Shown: piece after piece, positions 52,844 to 60,650 of the stretch
Layout: each line of letters begins with the position of its first letter
Position numbering within the stretch: position 1 is the stretch's first letter
Assembly: GCF_016921115.1 (NCBI RefSeq)
Contig: NZ_JAFFZS010000011.1
Location: forward strand, 62,001-126,000
DNA: 64,000 bases
Source: Streptomyces actuosus
GTDB taxonomy: Bacteria > Actinomycetota > Actinomycetes > Streptomycetales > Streptomycetaceae
Direction of reading: 5' to 3'
Made by a program: the position numbers and the translations under genes
Notes under the pieces: model-generated
Databases searched by the model: none
What the model was told of the DNA's origin: nothing
The model's input: only the letters and a program-made list of their open reading frames with translations

Positions 52844-53686
52844 CTATCGGACGGCGGCGCGGTACAGCAGCCGGCGGTGGCGGGAGCTGTCGCAGGGGGA
52901 GGCGGTGTGGAGGGTGGCGAGGTTGTCCCACACGACCAGGTCGCCCTGCTCCCAGCGGTGGCTGAAGACGTACGGCGCGCTGGTCGTGTGCTCCAGCAGC
53001 TCCTCCAGCAGCGCACGGCTCTCCTGCTCGGCGAGCGTGCTAATGCCACTGATCACCATGGAGCCGAGCAGCAGGGAGCGGGCGCCGGTTGCGGGGTGGG
53101 TCAGGACGAGCGGGTGTACGACCTCCGGGCTCGCGGCCAGACTCCCGGCCGCGATCGACGACTGACCGCCGCTGGCCTGGCTCTGGAGCGCGCCGAGCTG
53201 CTCGATGGAGTGCACCGCGCGCATCGCCTCGATCCGCTGTCGCACCGCCGGGGGAAGGTCGGCGTAGGCGCGGGTCGCATCGGCGAAGCGGGTCTCGCCG
53301 CCGCGTGCGGGGGTGATGACCGAGTAGAGCATCGTCGCCGAGGTGAGCTGGGGCTTGAAGCTGTTGTCGGCGTGCCACTCCTCCTCGTTGTCCCCGTCGT
53401 AGACGCCGATGTGCTTGCCGTCCTCGACGATGTTGCTGATGACGGTCAGGCCCGGGAAGCCGCCGACGGCGTACCGGCGGTCGACGCTGGTGTCCACCGT
53501 CCCGAAACAGGAGGCGACGGTCAGCAAGTCGGCGTGGTTCAGGTGCTGGCGGGGCACGATCAGCAGCCGGTGCTGATGCAGGGCCGCCGCCAACTGCGGC
53601 GCGAGGCGCTCGGCGTGTATCGCGAGGTTGGCATCGACGATGGCGCCGAAGCCGCTCTCGTCGAGCGGGCGCAGCGACAGGTCCAT
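52844..53686 (-). CDS. TauD/TfdA-like Fe(II)/2-oxoglutarate dioxygenase
   Basis: The protein (280 aa) shows the facial triad H105-x-D107 (WHADNSF) and distal His260 (LATLHTAS) with Arg272 or nearby for 2-oxoglutarate, and ends with LLYRAAVR. It is of the TauD/asparagine-oxygenase type that hydroxylates or desaturates amino acids. GGAAGGAG precedes the ATG by nine bases. It lies 19 bases after the EpmA-like gene, in the same direction, so the pair is certainly co-transcribed. It may hydroxylate the amino acid or the amino-acylated peptide handled by the ligase. Confidence 0.88.
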   Translation of the reverse strand: MDLSLRPLDESGFGAIVDANLAIHAERLAPQLAAALHQHRLLIVPRQHLNHADLLTVASCFGTVDTSVDRRYAVGGFPGLTVISNIVEDGKHIGVYDGDNEEEWHADNSFKPQLTSATMLYSVITPARGGETRFADATRAYADLPPAVRQRIEAMRAVHSIEQLGALQSQASGGQSSIAAGSLAASPEVVHPLVLTHPATGARSLLLGSMVISGISTLAEQESRALLEELLEHTTSAPYVFSHRWEQGDLVVWDNLATLHTASPCDSSRHRRLLYRAAVR

Positions 53687-53705
53687 CGCTACTCCTTCCG
53701 GACGG

Positions 53706-54584
53706 TCAGAACTGGGGCGAGGGCTGGAAGACGCTGATGTCTTTGACACCGGAGGCGGCCATGCACAGCCGCTCGATGCCGATGCCGAGTCCGACGCTGC
53801 CGGCCGGCACACGTCCCGCGTCGATCGCCTCCCTGGCCAGGGCCTGCTCGTCGTCGTACAGGTCCACCGCGCGGGCCCGTTCGACGAACGCGGCCCCGTC
53901 GGGCTCGTCCTCGTAGCCGTGGACGACCTCGATGCCGTCGACCAGGACCTCGAAGCGGTTGAGGACGGCCGTCGTGCCGGGTGCCAGGCGGGCGCACGGC
54001 TCGTCCCCGCCGACCGGGTACTCGGTCAGGAACAGCGCGGCGCCGGCGCTCTGGGACTCCACCTCGCGTTCCACGTACTGCCCGAGCACTGTCTTGAACG
54101 GCACGTCCGCGCTCATGCCCAGGTGGGCGGCCATTTGGGCGGGAAGGTCCCCGAGGGGCTCGCGGTGCAGGTCGATGCCGAACTGGTCGCGGACGTAGCT
54201 GGCGACGGAGACGCGCTGCGGGGCGTACGGGATGTGCGGGCCGATCAGCCTCTCGGCGAGCGCCAGGAGGAAGTCGAAGTCCTCGCCGGCAGCGTAGAGA
54301 TCGAGCATCTGGAACTCGGGCGCGTGCAGCTCGTCGAGCTTCTCGGGTCGGAAGCACGCGCCGATCTCGAAGATGCGCCGGTGGTGCTCCAGGTTCACGC
54401 GCAAGGCCGGGCCGATCATCGCCCGCAGGAACCGCCCGCCGTCATGGTCCACCGGCAGACGGCGCCCCGGGCTGAGATCGGCTCTGCGCATCGTCGGGGT
54501 GGTCACCTCGACGAAGGCCTCGGCGCGGAGCGTGTCCCGCAGGCTGAACAGCAGGTCGGACTTCATGACGACGGGGTTGAGCAC
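53706..54584 (-). CDS. EpmA/PoxA-like truncated class II lysyl-tRNA-synthetase homologue
   Basis: The protein (292 aa) is a class II aminoacyl-tRNA synthetase catalytic core without the N-terminal anticodon-binding domain. Motif 2 is RIFEIGACFRPEKLDELH (70-87) with EFQMLDLY (90-97); motif 3 is GLGIGIERLCM (265-275). The residues RFEVLVDGIEVVHGYEDEPD replace the LysRS RFELF...NAYSEL, so the amino-acid pocket is changed. EpmA-type proteins ligate an amino acid to a protein Lys side chain rather than to tRNA. GTG 54584 has GAGGAG six bases upstream. It diverges from the Lys-rich repeat gene at 55088, an attractive acceptor. tRNA charging cannot be excluded. Confidence 0.82.
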   Translation of the reverse strand: MLNPVVMKSDLLFSLRDTLRAEAFVEVTTPTMRRADLSPGRRLPVDHDGGRFLRAMIGPALRVNLEHHRRIFEIGACFRPEKLDELHAPEFQMLDLYAAGEDFDFLLALAERLIGPHIPYAPQRVSVASYVRDQFGIDLHREPLGDLPAQMAAHLGMSADVPFKTVLGQYVEREVESQSAGAALFLTEYPVGGDEPCARLAPGTTAVLNRFEVLVDGIEVVHGYEDEPDGAAFVERARAVDLYDDEQALAREAIDAGRVPAGSVGLGIGIERLCMAASGVKDISVFQPSPQF

Positions 54585-55087
54585 GGGTACTCCTCAAGGC
54601 CGTTGTTTCCGGGCGCAGTTCGCGGGAAGCCGGGCCCCACGGTGATCTGTCGTTCAGGTCCTCGGCGGGGCCACAAAGTAGCCGCGCCTGTACGAGCAGT
54701 AGAAGCCCTCCCACCGGTCCTGCCACGCCCAACGGGCCCGCAACGAGGCCCGTTCAGGAACAGAGTTCGGCGTTTTCGCAGGTCAACCAGAGTCTGTGCG
54801 CAACGGTGACGCAACGGTCCCGTGCAACCGGCGCAACGGCCAGAGCCATTGCGGCCCTCCTCGGCGGAGTCCTAGCGTGACTGACCAAGCGCCCGGCGTG
54901 ACCACCACGCAACGCTCCTCCACAGGTGGAGGAGACGTGCTCCGGCGCGGCCCTCTCCACCGGCGTGCGCCCACACCACGGCGTGCCGAGCCGACGGTTC
55001 AGCACCTCACCGGACCCGCGGCCCGGCAGTTCCACAGCCCGATCACCCGGACTCGCGGATCACCCGCGACCGAGCAGGGAGAACTCG
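54585..55087. other. Divergent intergenic region between the ligase and the repeat-peptide gene
   Basis: No credible gene is seen in these 503 bases. It must hold promoters for both directions. An 8-bp inverted repeat (54731-54738 with 54747-54754) and a cluster of GCAACGG repeats (54800-54839) are the only notable signals. No regulator gene is adjacent. Confidence 0.6.
54800..54839. promoter_or_regulatory. Array of GCAACGG direct repeats, candidate operator
   Basis: GCAACGG occurs at 54800-54806, 54811-54817 and 54833-54839, with GCAACCGG at 54824-54831 between them; starts are 11, 13 and 9 bases apart. Spacing near one helical turn suggests cooperative binding of a regulator to one face of the DNA. 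Confidence 0.45.
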
Positions 55088-55432
55088 ATGACCGCTACCG
55101 CTGGAATGACCCCGGACACCGGCCTGAAGGCCGGCATGCGGCCGGACGCCGCCGGTCTGAAGCTCGGGATGCGCCCCGACGCCCCCGGTCTGAAGGCCGG
55201 CATGCGGCCGGACGCCGCCGGTCTGAAGCTCGGGATGCGCCCCGACGCCCCCGGTCTGAAGGCCGGGATGCGCCCCGACGCCCCCGGTCTGAAGGCCGGG
55301 ATGCGCCCGGACGCCGCCGGTCTGAAGGCCGGCATGCGCCCGGACGCCGCCGGTCTGAAGGCCGGCATGCGCCCGGACGCCGCCGGTCTGAAGGCCGGCA
55401 TGCGCCCGGACAGCGCCCCCGTCGCCGCCTGA
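55088..55432 (+). CDS. Tandem-repeat peptide (nine 11-residue units), candidate RiPP precursor or carrier
   Basis: The protein (114 aa) starts MTATAGMTPDT and then repeats GLK(A/L)GMRPDA(A/P) nine times in exact 11-residue register (residues 12-110), ending APVAA. Each unit has one Lys, one Met, one Arg and one Asp; there is no Cys, Ser or Thr in the units except the last (PDS). AGGGAG precedes the ATG at good spacing. No signal peptide, dehydratase substrate residues or known leader is present. Multi-core RiPP precursors and carrier proteins both have such designs. The identical Lys in a fixed context matches an EpmA-like ligase encoded divergently. It is the first gene of the plus-strand unit. 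I do not know a described family with this repeat. Confidence 0.85.
   Translation: MTATAGMTPDTGLKAGMRPDAAGLKLGMRPDAPGLKAGMRPDAAGLKLGMRPDAPGLKAGMRPDAPGLKAGMRPDAAGLKAGMRPDAAGLKAGMRPDAAGLKAGMRPDSAPVAA
55121..55417 (+). repeat. Nine tandem 33-bp coding repeats
   Basis: The DNA encoding residues 12-110 of the repeat peptide consists of nine 33-bp units without indels. Differences are confined to third positions and to the codons for A/L after Lys and A/P after Asp-Ala. Two unit types alternate in the first half (LKL-..-DAP), while the last three full units are nearly identical. This is expected from unequal recombination. Confidence 0.9.
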
Positions 55433-55459
55433 CACGCGGCTGATCCACCCCTTCGTCGT

Positions 55460-55525
55460 GCTCCGGCGCGCCCGCCCAACGGCAGGTCACCCGTGCGGCG
55501 CGCCCCCCGGGGGGCGCGCCGGAGC
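55460..55525 (+). terminator. Strong palindrome with competing outer stem between precursor and tailoring genes
   Basis: A 24-base perfect palindrome (55497-55520, GGCGCGCCCCCC mirrored) can form a very stable hairpin. The segment 55460-55472 (GCTCCGGCGCGCC) is also perfectly complementary to 55513-55525, so two exclusive structures exist, as in attenuators. Partial termination here would give more precursor mRNA than enzyme mRNA. Confidence 0.65.
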
Positions 55526-55567
55526 CCGGCCCCCCTTTCATCCGCACCGCGTCGACTGGAGAACCTG

Positions 55568-56614
55568 ATGGGCAGCCCCGCCGCCGGCAGGACCCGCAGC
55601 GGCACCGGAGCTTCCGGCCCTGTGCGCAAGGCCCTCGGGCAGCAGCTCATCGCCGACCTGGAGAAGCTCTGCGGGCGCCCGACCATCGGCCTGTGGGACG
55701 TCACCTGGGACCTCATGGCGATCACCGCCGCAGCGATCGCCGGTCACCTCATCGGTCACGTCGCCGGCCCCCTGCTCGCCGTGTGCTACATCGGGGTGCG
55801 CCAGCGCCACCTGTCCAATCTCGGCCACGAGTGCGTGCACTCCAAGCTCATGGCCACCCGCCGCGCCAACCGGATCGTCGGCTACCTCCTGACTGGCCTG
55901 CTTGGCGAAGGCTTCGAGCCCTACCGAAGCAGCCACTACGTCCACCACGCCAAGCTCGGCTCGGACGACGACCCGATGTTCCAGTCCTACCGCGCCGGCA
56001 ACATCCGCGCCGCGGGCCGGGCGCCCAGCCGCCGCGCCTTCGTTCTGCGGGTCATCGTGCGCAACGCTCTGTGGCGGCTGCCGAAGACCGCGGTGCTGGC
56101 CCTGGTCACCCGCGCGCCGGGGGAGACCTGGCGGGCCCTGGCCACCCGAGCCGTGCTGTGGACCGGCGTCGTCGCCACGCTGTGGCCCGTGGGCGGCGTG
56201 CCGTACCTCCTTCTCTACTGGCTGCTCCCCCTTGTCCTGGTGCGGCCGGTCGTCACCTGGATCACCGATCTCGGCAACCACGCCGGGCTGATCGAGAACG
56301 GCGATGTCCTCCTTCAGACCCGTGGCTGGACCTCCCACTGGCTCACCCGGCACCTGCTCGGCGGCCACCTGGACGACATGTTCCACCCCATCCACCACTG
56401 GTGCCCTCAGATCCCTTGGCGGCGCCTGCCTGAGGCCCGCGCCCTTGCCGCGCAGAACCTGCCGCGCTTCGGCGAAGTGCCGTGGTGCTCCGGCTACTTC
56501 TTCCGGCGGCGCTCCACCCCCGACCAACCGTGCGTGATCGAGGACATCATCACCCGGCTCGCCGCTGCTCCCGGTGCCGCCTGCACCCCGTCCCAGCACG
56601 CTTCGGTCGCCTGA
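55568..56614 (+). CDS. Membrane fatty-acid-desaturase-family diiron enzyme
   Basis: The protein (348 aa) has the three His boxes of the desaturase/hydroxylase superfamily: GHECVH, SHYVHH and HPIHHW, with several membrane segments between them (for example AAIAGHLIGHVAGPLLAVCYIGV and PYLLLYWLLPLVLV, given as positions 55-78 and 228-242 roughly). It should desaturate or hydroxylate a C-H bond in a lipid or amino-acid-like substrate. TGGAG precedes the ATG. It is the first gene after the palindrome at 55497. Proteins of this family in biosynthetic clusters often act on amino acids or peptides. Confidence 0.85.
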   Translation: MGSPAAGRTRSGTGASGPVRKALGQQLIADLEKLCGRPTIGLWDVTWDLMAITAAAIAGHLIGHVAGPLLAVCYIGVRQRHLSNLGHECVHSKLMATRRANRIVGYLLTGLLGEGFEPYRSSHYVHHAKLGSDDDPMFQSYRAGNIRAAGRAPSRRAFVLRVIVRNALWRLPKTAVLALVTRAPGETWRALATRAVLWTGVVATLWPVGGVPYLLLYWLLPLVLVRPVVTWITDLGNHAGLIENGDVLLQTRGWTSHWLTRHLLGGHLDDMFHPIHHWCPQIPWRRLPEARALAAQNLPRFGEVPWCSGYFFRRRSTPDQPCVIEDIITRLAAAPGAACTPSQHASVA

Positions 56615-56724
56615 CCTCGTCCTCGCCCGACCTCCGAACCCTGTACGGCACCGCCCCCCGGCCGCGCACCCGCGCGCCGCAGGCGAGGGGGCGCCGTCAC
56701 CCGCCGCCGAGGAGGCGGCCCACC

Positions 56725-57870
56725 ATGCCCCAGCCCGCACCTGCCTCGCCGACGGCCCTGAACAGCTTCGACGAGTTCACCCGGCTCGACGAAGTCGTCC
56801 TCGGCCGCGCCGAGCATTACGACGCCCACCACACCGACACCTCGTGGCGGCTGTTCTTCTACGACAACGTCGCCCCGGTCCTCGGCCGGCATGCCACCCC
56901 GTCAGGGGAGGAACTGCTGCCAATCCCCGGGCAGTTGGTCGACGAGCTCAACGAGGACATCGCCGGCCTGGCCGACGCCCTGACTGGATGCGGGGTGAAG
57001 GTCCTGCGGCCGGCGGCGCCCGGCAAGGACATCGACATCCGCTCCCCGCACTGGGACGCCAGGGCCACCCCGCCGCTCAACGTCCGCGACCAGACCATCA
57101 TCCTCGGCAACACCATCGTGGAGACCGCGCCCCACGTCCGCGCCCGCATCTTCGAGAACGACCTGCTCAAGCCCGCCTTCTACCGCTACTACCAGGAGGG
57201 GGCGAACTGGCTGAGCATGCCGCGCCCGGCCCTGGCCCGCGACTCCCTGGACACCGCCTACTTCACTCGCCAGAACCTGGACGTCAGCCGCGCCACCGAC
57301 AGCGAGAGCGCCGGCGCGATCGAGGGCCTGGGTCTGGAGATGGTCTTCGACGGCGCGCAGTGCATGCGCCTGGGCCGCGACGTCCTGGTCAACGTCGCCA
57401 ACCACAACCACGAACTCGCCCTGCGCTGGCTGAGGGACAACATCCGCGACCTGCGGTTTCACCGCCTGGACGCGATGGCCGACAACCACATCGACAGCGT
57501 CCTGGTCCCGCTGCGCCCCGGCCTGATGCTGCTGCGCTCCCCGGCCTACCTGAAGTACCTGCCCGCGGCCATGCAGTCCTGGGACGTGATCTATGCCCCC
57601 GAGACCGACGACAGCAACTTCCCGGACTACAGCGACCTCGGCTTCGTCATCCCCATCGGCAGTCGGTACATGGACATCAACTTGCTGTCCATCGACGAGA
57701 ACACCGTCGTCGTCAACTCGCTCTACCCGGAACTGATCGAGGTCCTGGAGGGCCACGGGTTCACCGTCGTCCCCGTCCGCCACCGCCACCGGCGGCTGTT
57801 CGGCGGCGGCTTCCACTGCTTCACCCTCGACACCGTCCGCCGCGGCGGCCCCGAGGACTACCTCAGCTAA
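56725..57870 (+). CDS. Glycine/inosamine-amidinotransferase-like enzyme
   Basis: The protein (381 aa) is a pentein-fold amidinotransferase. Asp in MVFDGAQCMRLGRDVLVN, His in MADNHIDSVLVPLRPG and the nucleophile Cys in GGGFHCFTLDTVRRG are all present as in AGAT and StrB-type enzymes. It transfers an amidino group from arginine (giving ornithine) to an amine, which could be a small amine or a peptide Lys. GGAGG lies upstream of the ATG. It sits between the desaturase and JmjC genes; the intergenic spacing (110 and 66 bases) suggests one operon. Confidence 0.9.
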   Translation: MPQPAPASPTALNSFDEFTRLDEVVLGRAEHYDAHHTDTSWRLFFYDNVAPVLGRHATPSGEELLPIPGQLVDELNEDIAGLADALTGCGVKVLRPAAPGKDIDIRSPHWDARATPPLNVRDQTIILGNTIVETAPHVRARIFENDLLKPAFYRYYQEGANWLSMPRPALARDSLDTAYFTRQNLDVSRATDSESAGAIEGLGLEMVFDGAQCMRLGRDVLVNVANHNHELALRWLRDNIRDLRFHRLDAMADNHIDSVLVPLRPGLMLLRSPAYLKYLPAAMQSWDVIYAPETDDSNFPDYSDLGFVIPIGSRYMDINLLSIDENTVVVNSLYPELIEVLEGHGFTVVPVRHRHRRLFGGGFHCFTLDTVRRGGPEDYLS

Positions 57871-57936
57871 CCCCGGCGCCCCCTCGCCACGGCTCCGTCG
57901 AACACGGCAGTCCGCCCCGACGTCAGGAGATTCTTG

Positions 57937-59262
57937 ATGGACACCGCCTACCCCTGGCCGCCCGACCAGACCTTCTGGACCGGCACCTTCCCCGACCACA
58001 CCGCCGGGCGGACCACGCCCTTCCTCTTCAAGGGCATCATCCCCGCCACCGCGGCCGGACCGGACGACGTCCTGGCAGGGTTCGAGGCCATCCGCCGGGC
58101 CCACGCCGCTGGCACCGACATCAAGGCGCACGCCCGCGTCTACGTCGGCGAGGACCGCCGCGACGACCTTCTGCCCCAGGCGCTGACCGCCCCGTCCTGG
58201 GACGGGGGCGTGGGCGCCTTCGTGCCGTGGATGCAGGACCTCGCCAACGCCGAGCGGTTCTCCCTGGTCATCAACAACCTGGAGACGGTCAGCCCCGCCC
58301 TCGCCGCCGGCCTCGGCACCTTCCTGAAGACCCTCATCGACGGGTGGGGCCTGCCGCTGGGCGGCGCCGAACAGGTCGCCTTCGCCGGGAACTACGCGGG
58401 CACCGCCTTCGGGATCCACGAGGGCTACGAGGACGCCTTCCTCGTCCACCTCGGCCCCAACGCCAAGAACTTCTACTGCTGGCCCGCCGAGCAGTACGAG
58501 AAGCTCACCGGCAGCAAGGAGCCCACCTACGGCGACTACCGCGCGCTGCTGGAGGAAGCCGAGCACTTCCTGCTGGAGCCGGGCGACGCCCTCTTCCTGC
58601 CCCGCCGGGTCTTCCACGTCGGCACCCAGGACACCTTCTCCGTCTCGGTGGCCATGCCGCTGTACACCTACCCATACGCGCAGATCCTGCAGAGCCGCAT
58701 CATCCCGGACGTCCTCGCCGACCTGGCCGGTGACGGGCCCGACGACCCGCTCAACGAGCCTTCCGCGATGGCGGACATGGCCACGGGGCCCGGCGCCGTC
58801 GCCGACCGGCTGGCCGGCGTGGGCCGCGAACTGCTGACCGTCGCCGCCGACCGTGTTCGCGGCGTCGCCCGCCGACACGCCGAGCAGCGGTGGGCCACGC
58901 TGCTGAGCAACGGCGGCTGGGAACTCGTCGAGGGCGACCTCTCCCGCCAGGAAGCCGCGGACGCCTTCGACCCCGAGCAGGTCACGCCGGGCGCCAGCAT
59001 CCGCGTGATCGCCCCCTACCAGGTGACCACCCTGCTCGACGACGACGGCGACTCCCACCAGGTCCTGCTGCGCGGCCACCTGCCGGGGATCGCTCTCGAC
59101 GGCGCGGGCCTGGACCGGGACACCGCCACCGCCCTCAACCGCGGCGACACGCTCGTCCTGCCCGACAACGCCGAGCTCCTGACCGCCGTCCGCGCCCTGG
59201 GAGCCACCGGCGGCCTGCACCTGACCCCCCGCCCCTCCGACCTCAAGGACGCCGACGCGTGA
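57937..59262 (+). CDS. JmjC/cupin-4-like Fe(II)/2-oxoglutarate oxygenase
   Basis: The protein (441 aa) has a cupin core (about 110-250). His161 and acidic residues follow in FGIHEGYEDAFLVHLG and the distal His227 lies in LPRRVFHVGT, matching the JmjC/ribosomal-oxygenase layout, and NFYCWPAEQYEKL follows. The C-terminal 180 residues include a winged-helix-like part as in cupin-4 proteins. It should hydroxylate a protein or peptide residue (Arg/His), or demethylate N-methyl groups with release of formaldehyde. ATG 57937 has AGGAGA seven bases upstream. Its stop overlaps the diiron gene start (GTGA). Confidence 0.75.
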   Translation: MDTAYPWPPDQTFWTGTFPDHTAGRTTPFLFKGIIPATAAGPDDVLAGFEAIRRAHAAGTDIKAHARVYVGEDRRDDLLPQALTAPSWDGGVGAFVPWMQDLANAERFSLVINNLETVSPALAAGLGTFLKTLIDGWGLPLGGAEQVAFAGNYAGTAFGIHEGYEDAFLVHLGPNAKNFYCWPAEQYEKLTGSKEPTYGDYRALLEEAEHFLLEPGDALFLPRRVFHVGTQDTFSVSVAMPLYTYPYAQILQSRIIPDVLADLAGDGPDDPLNEPSAMADMATGPGAVADRLAGVGRELLTVAADRVRGVARRHAEQRWATLLSNGGWELVEGDLSRQEAADAFDPEQVTPGASIRVIAPYQVTTLLDDDGDSHQVLLRGHLPGIALDGAGLDRDTATALNRGDTLVLPDNAELLTAVRALGATGGLHLTPRPSDLKDADA

Positions 59263-60089
59263 CCCCCGAAAACAGCCTCGTCCAGGCCTATCTGAAGGCC
59301 CACCCCGAGACGCAGAGCGCCGTCAATGGCACCCTGCTGGGCAAGTTCACCTCCGGCACCGCCCTGGTCACCGCGCACCTGGCGCCGCTGGTCGACTGGG
59401 CGTACGCGCGGATCGCCGAGATGGTGGGTGCCGCCGACCTCAACGAGCGCCAGGCCCGGATGTACATCGAGGAGCTCTCGGTGTTCGCCCGCTACAACGC
59501 CCAGTTCCTCAAGGCGGCCGCCACCGCCGTGGAGGGCTACTGCCCTGAGCTCGCTCACGAGCTGCGCCGCAACCACCTGGAGGAGGGGGGCGAGCGCGGC
59601 AAGGTGCCCGCGCACTACGTCCTCTACACCAACGCGCTCCTGTCGGATCTCGGCCTGCTCGTCAACGGCCATGGGCCCGCCCCCGAGACCGAGACGCTGG
59701 TCAACCTCCACCAGTGGATGGTCGGCTCGCACATGCCCAGCCACATCGCAGGCGCCTACTACGCCACCGAGGCTGTGGCGATCGCCGAGACCGAGATCCT
59801 GCGCGACATCACCAACCGCTACGGCGAGCTGACCACCGGCCGCAGCGGCAGCGAGCTCAAGGCCCTGCACTACTACTACGAACTCCACCTCGACGACGAG
59901 CACGAGGCCGCCCAGGTCAGCGGCATGAGCGTCGAGGCCGCCCACATCGAGGGCCTGGCCAGGTTCATCAAGGAGAGTGAACTCTTCCACATCGACCTGC
60001 CCCAGGCCCTCGACGGCTGGCTGACGATCACCGAAGGGATGACACACTGGTGGGCTCAACTCGCCCACCGCGCCTCGGAGATGAACTGA
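59259..60089 (+). CDS. Haem-oxygenase-like diiron oxidase/oxygenase (HDO superfamily)
   Basis: The protein (276 aa) is all-helical with metal-ligand candidates of the HDO type: Glu71/72 in YIEELSVF, His106 in RRNHLEEGG, Glu171/178 in ATEAVAIAETEI and the E208-x3-D212-x2-H215 array in YYELHLDDEHEA. HDO proteins use two irons and O2 to cleave or oxidise C-N and C-C bonds; SznF, which oxidises methyl-arginine to an N-nitroso compound, has such a domain. It is coupled to the JmjC gene and to the GFA gene (TGATG). The exact reaction cannot be deduced. Confidence 0.72.
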   Translation: MTPENSLVQAYLKAHPETQSAVNGTLLGKFTSGTALVTAHLAPLVDWAYARIAEMVGAADLNERQARMYIEELSVFARYNAQFLKAAATAVEGYCPELAHELRRNHLEEGGERGKVPAHYVLYTNALLSDLGLLVNGHGPAPETETLVNLHQWMVGSHMPSHIAGAYYATEAVAIAETEILRDITNRYGELTTGRSGSELKALHYYYELHLDDEHEAAQVSGMSVEAAHIEGLARFIKESELFHIDLPQALDGWLTITEGMTHWWAQLAHRASEMN

Positions 60090-60520
60090 TGAACGCCACC
60101 CCCGACATCGTCGCCGCAGCCCAGGAGCGAACCGGCGGATGCCTGTGCGGACGGGTCCGCTTCACCGTCAAGGGCAAGGCCGTCTACCCGCACACCTGCA
60201 GCTGCCCGCACTGCAAGAAGCTCGGCGGCGGACCGATGATGTGGTGGGCCGGCTTCGCCCCCGAAAACGTCACCTGGACAGGCGGCGTCGAGCCGACCTG
60301 GTACACCACGTTCGAGGGCGAGGCCCAGCGCGGCTTCTGTCCGAACTGCGGCAGCCGCCTCGCGGCGATCGACAGCGACGTCCCCGAGCTCGGCATCGTC
60401 GTCACCGCCCTGGACGACACCAGCGGAGCCGATCTCGTCCCCGTCAACCAGTCCTTCCGCGACGACGCCGTGCACTGGCTGCCCCAGGTCCCCGACACCC
60501 AGAAGAGCCCCGTCGCCTGA
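60089..60520 (+). CDS. GFA-family zinc protein
   Basis: The protein (143 aa) has the three Cys pairs of the GFA/CENP-V family: CLCG (about 18-21), CSCPHC (about 38-43) and CPNC (about 81-84), with GGGPMMWWAG in between. Members bind glutathione-formaldehyde adducts or act on related adducts. ATG 60089 overlaps the previous stop by one base. In this cluster it might detoxify formaldehyde from demethylation by the JmjC oxygenase; this is inference. A decayed copy of the same family exists at 13206. Confidence 0.85.
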   Translation: MNATPDIVAAAQERTGGCLCGRVRFTVKGKAVYPHTCSCPHCKKLGGGPMMWWAGFAPENVTWTGGVEPTWYTTFEGEAQRGFCPNCGSRLAAIDSDVPELGIVVTALDDTSGADLVPVNQSFRDDAVHWLPQVPDTQKSPVA

Positions 60521-60540
60521 CACCCGCGAGACCTCCGGGA

Positions 60541-60564
60541 GCCGGCAGCCCTGACCCTGCCGGC
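60541..60564 (+). terminator. Short hairpin after the GFA gene
   Basis: GCCGGCAG (60541-60548) pairs with CTGCCGGC (60557-60564), loop 8 bases, 20 bases after the stop. It may act as a weak terminator or RNA-processing site before the next gene. Confidence 0.4.
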
Positions 60565-60650
60565 CCCCGGACCCGCACCCTCCTGGGACCGTCTGCGCCG
60601 GGTCCGGCTCACCGTCCGACCGTCCCGCACCCCGCCCAGGAGACACCATC

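Noticed and set aside
55121..55417. CRISPR array interpretation of the 33-bp repeats
   Set aside because: Repeats are contiguous, have no unique spacers and encode a protein in frame.
55043..55725. Minus-strand repeat proteins antisense to the repeat peptide
   Set aside because: The repeats in these frames only mirror the coding repeat; no start site or plausible composition. The plus-strand frame has a ribosome site and ordered side chains.
56902..59220. 772-codon minus-strand frame opposite the amidinotransferase and JmjC genes
   Set aside because: It spans two clear plus-strand genes, is Gly/Val-rich and has no recognisable motif.
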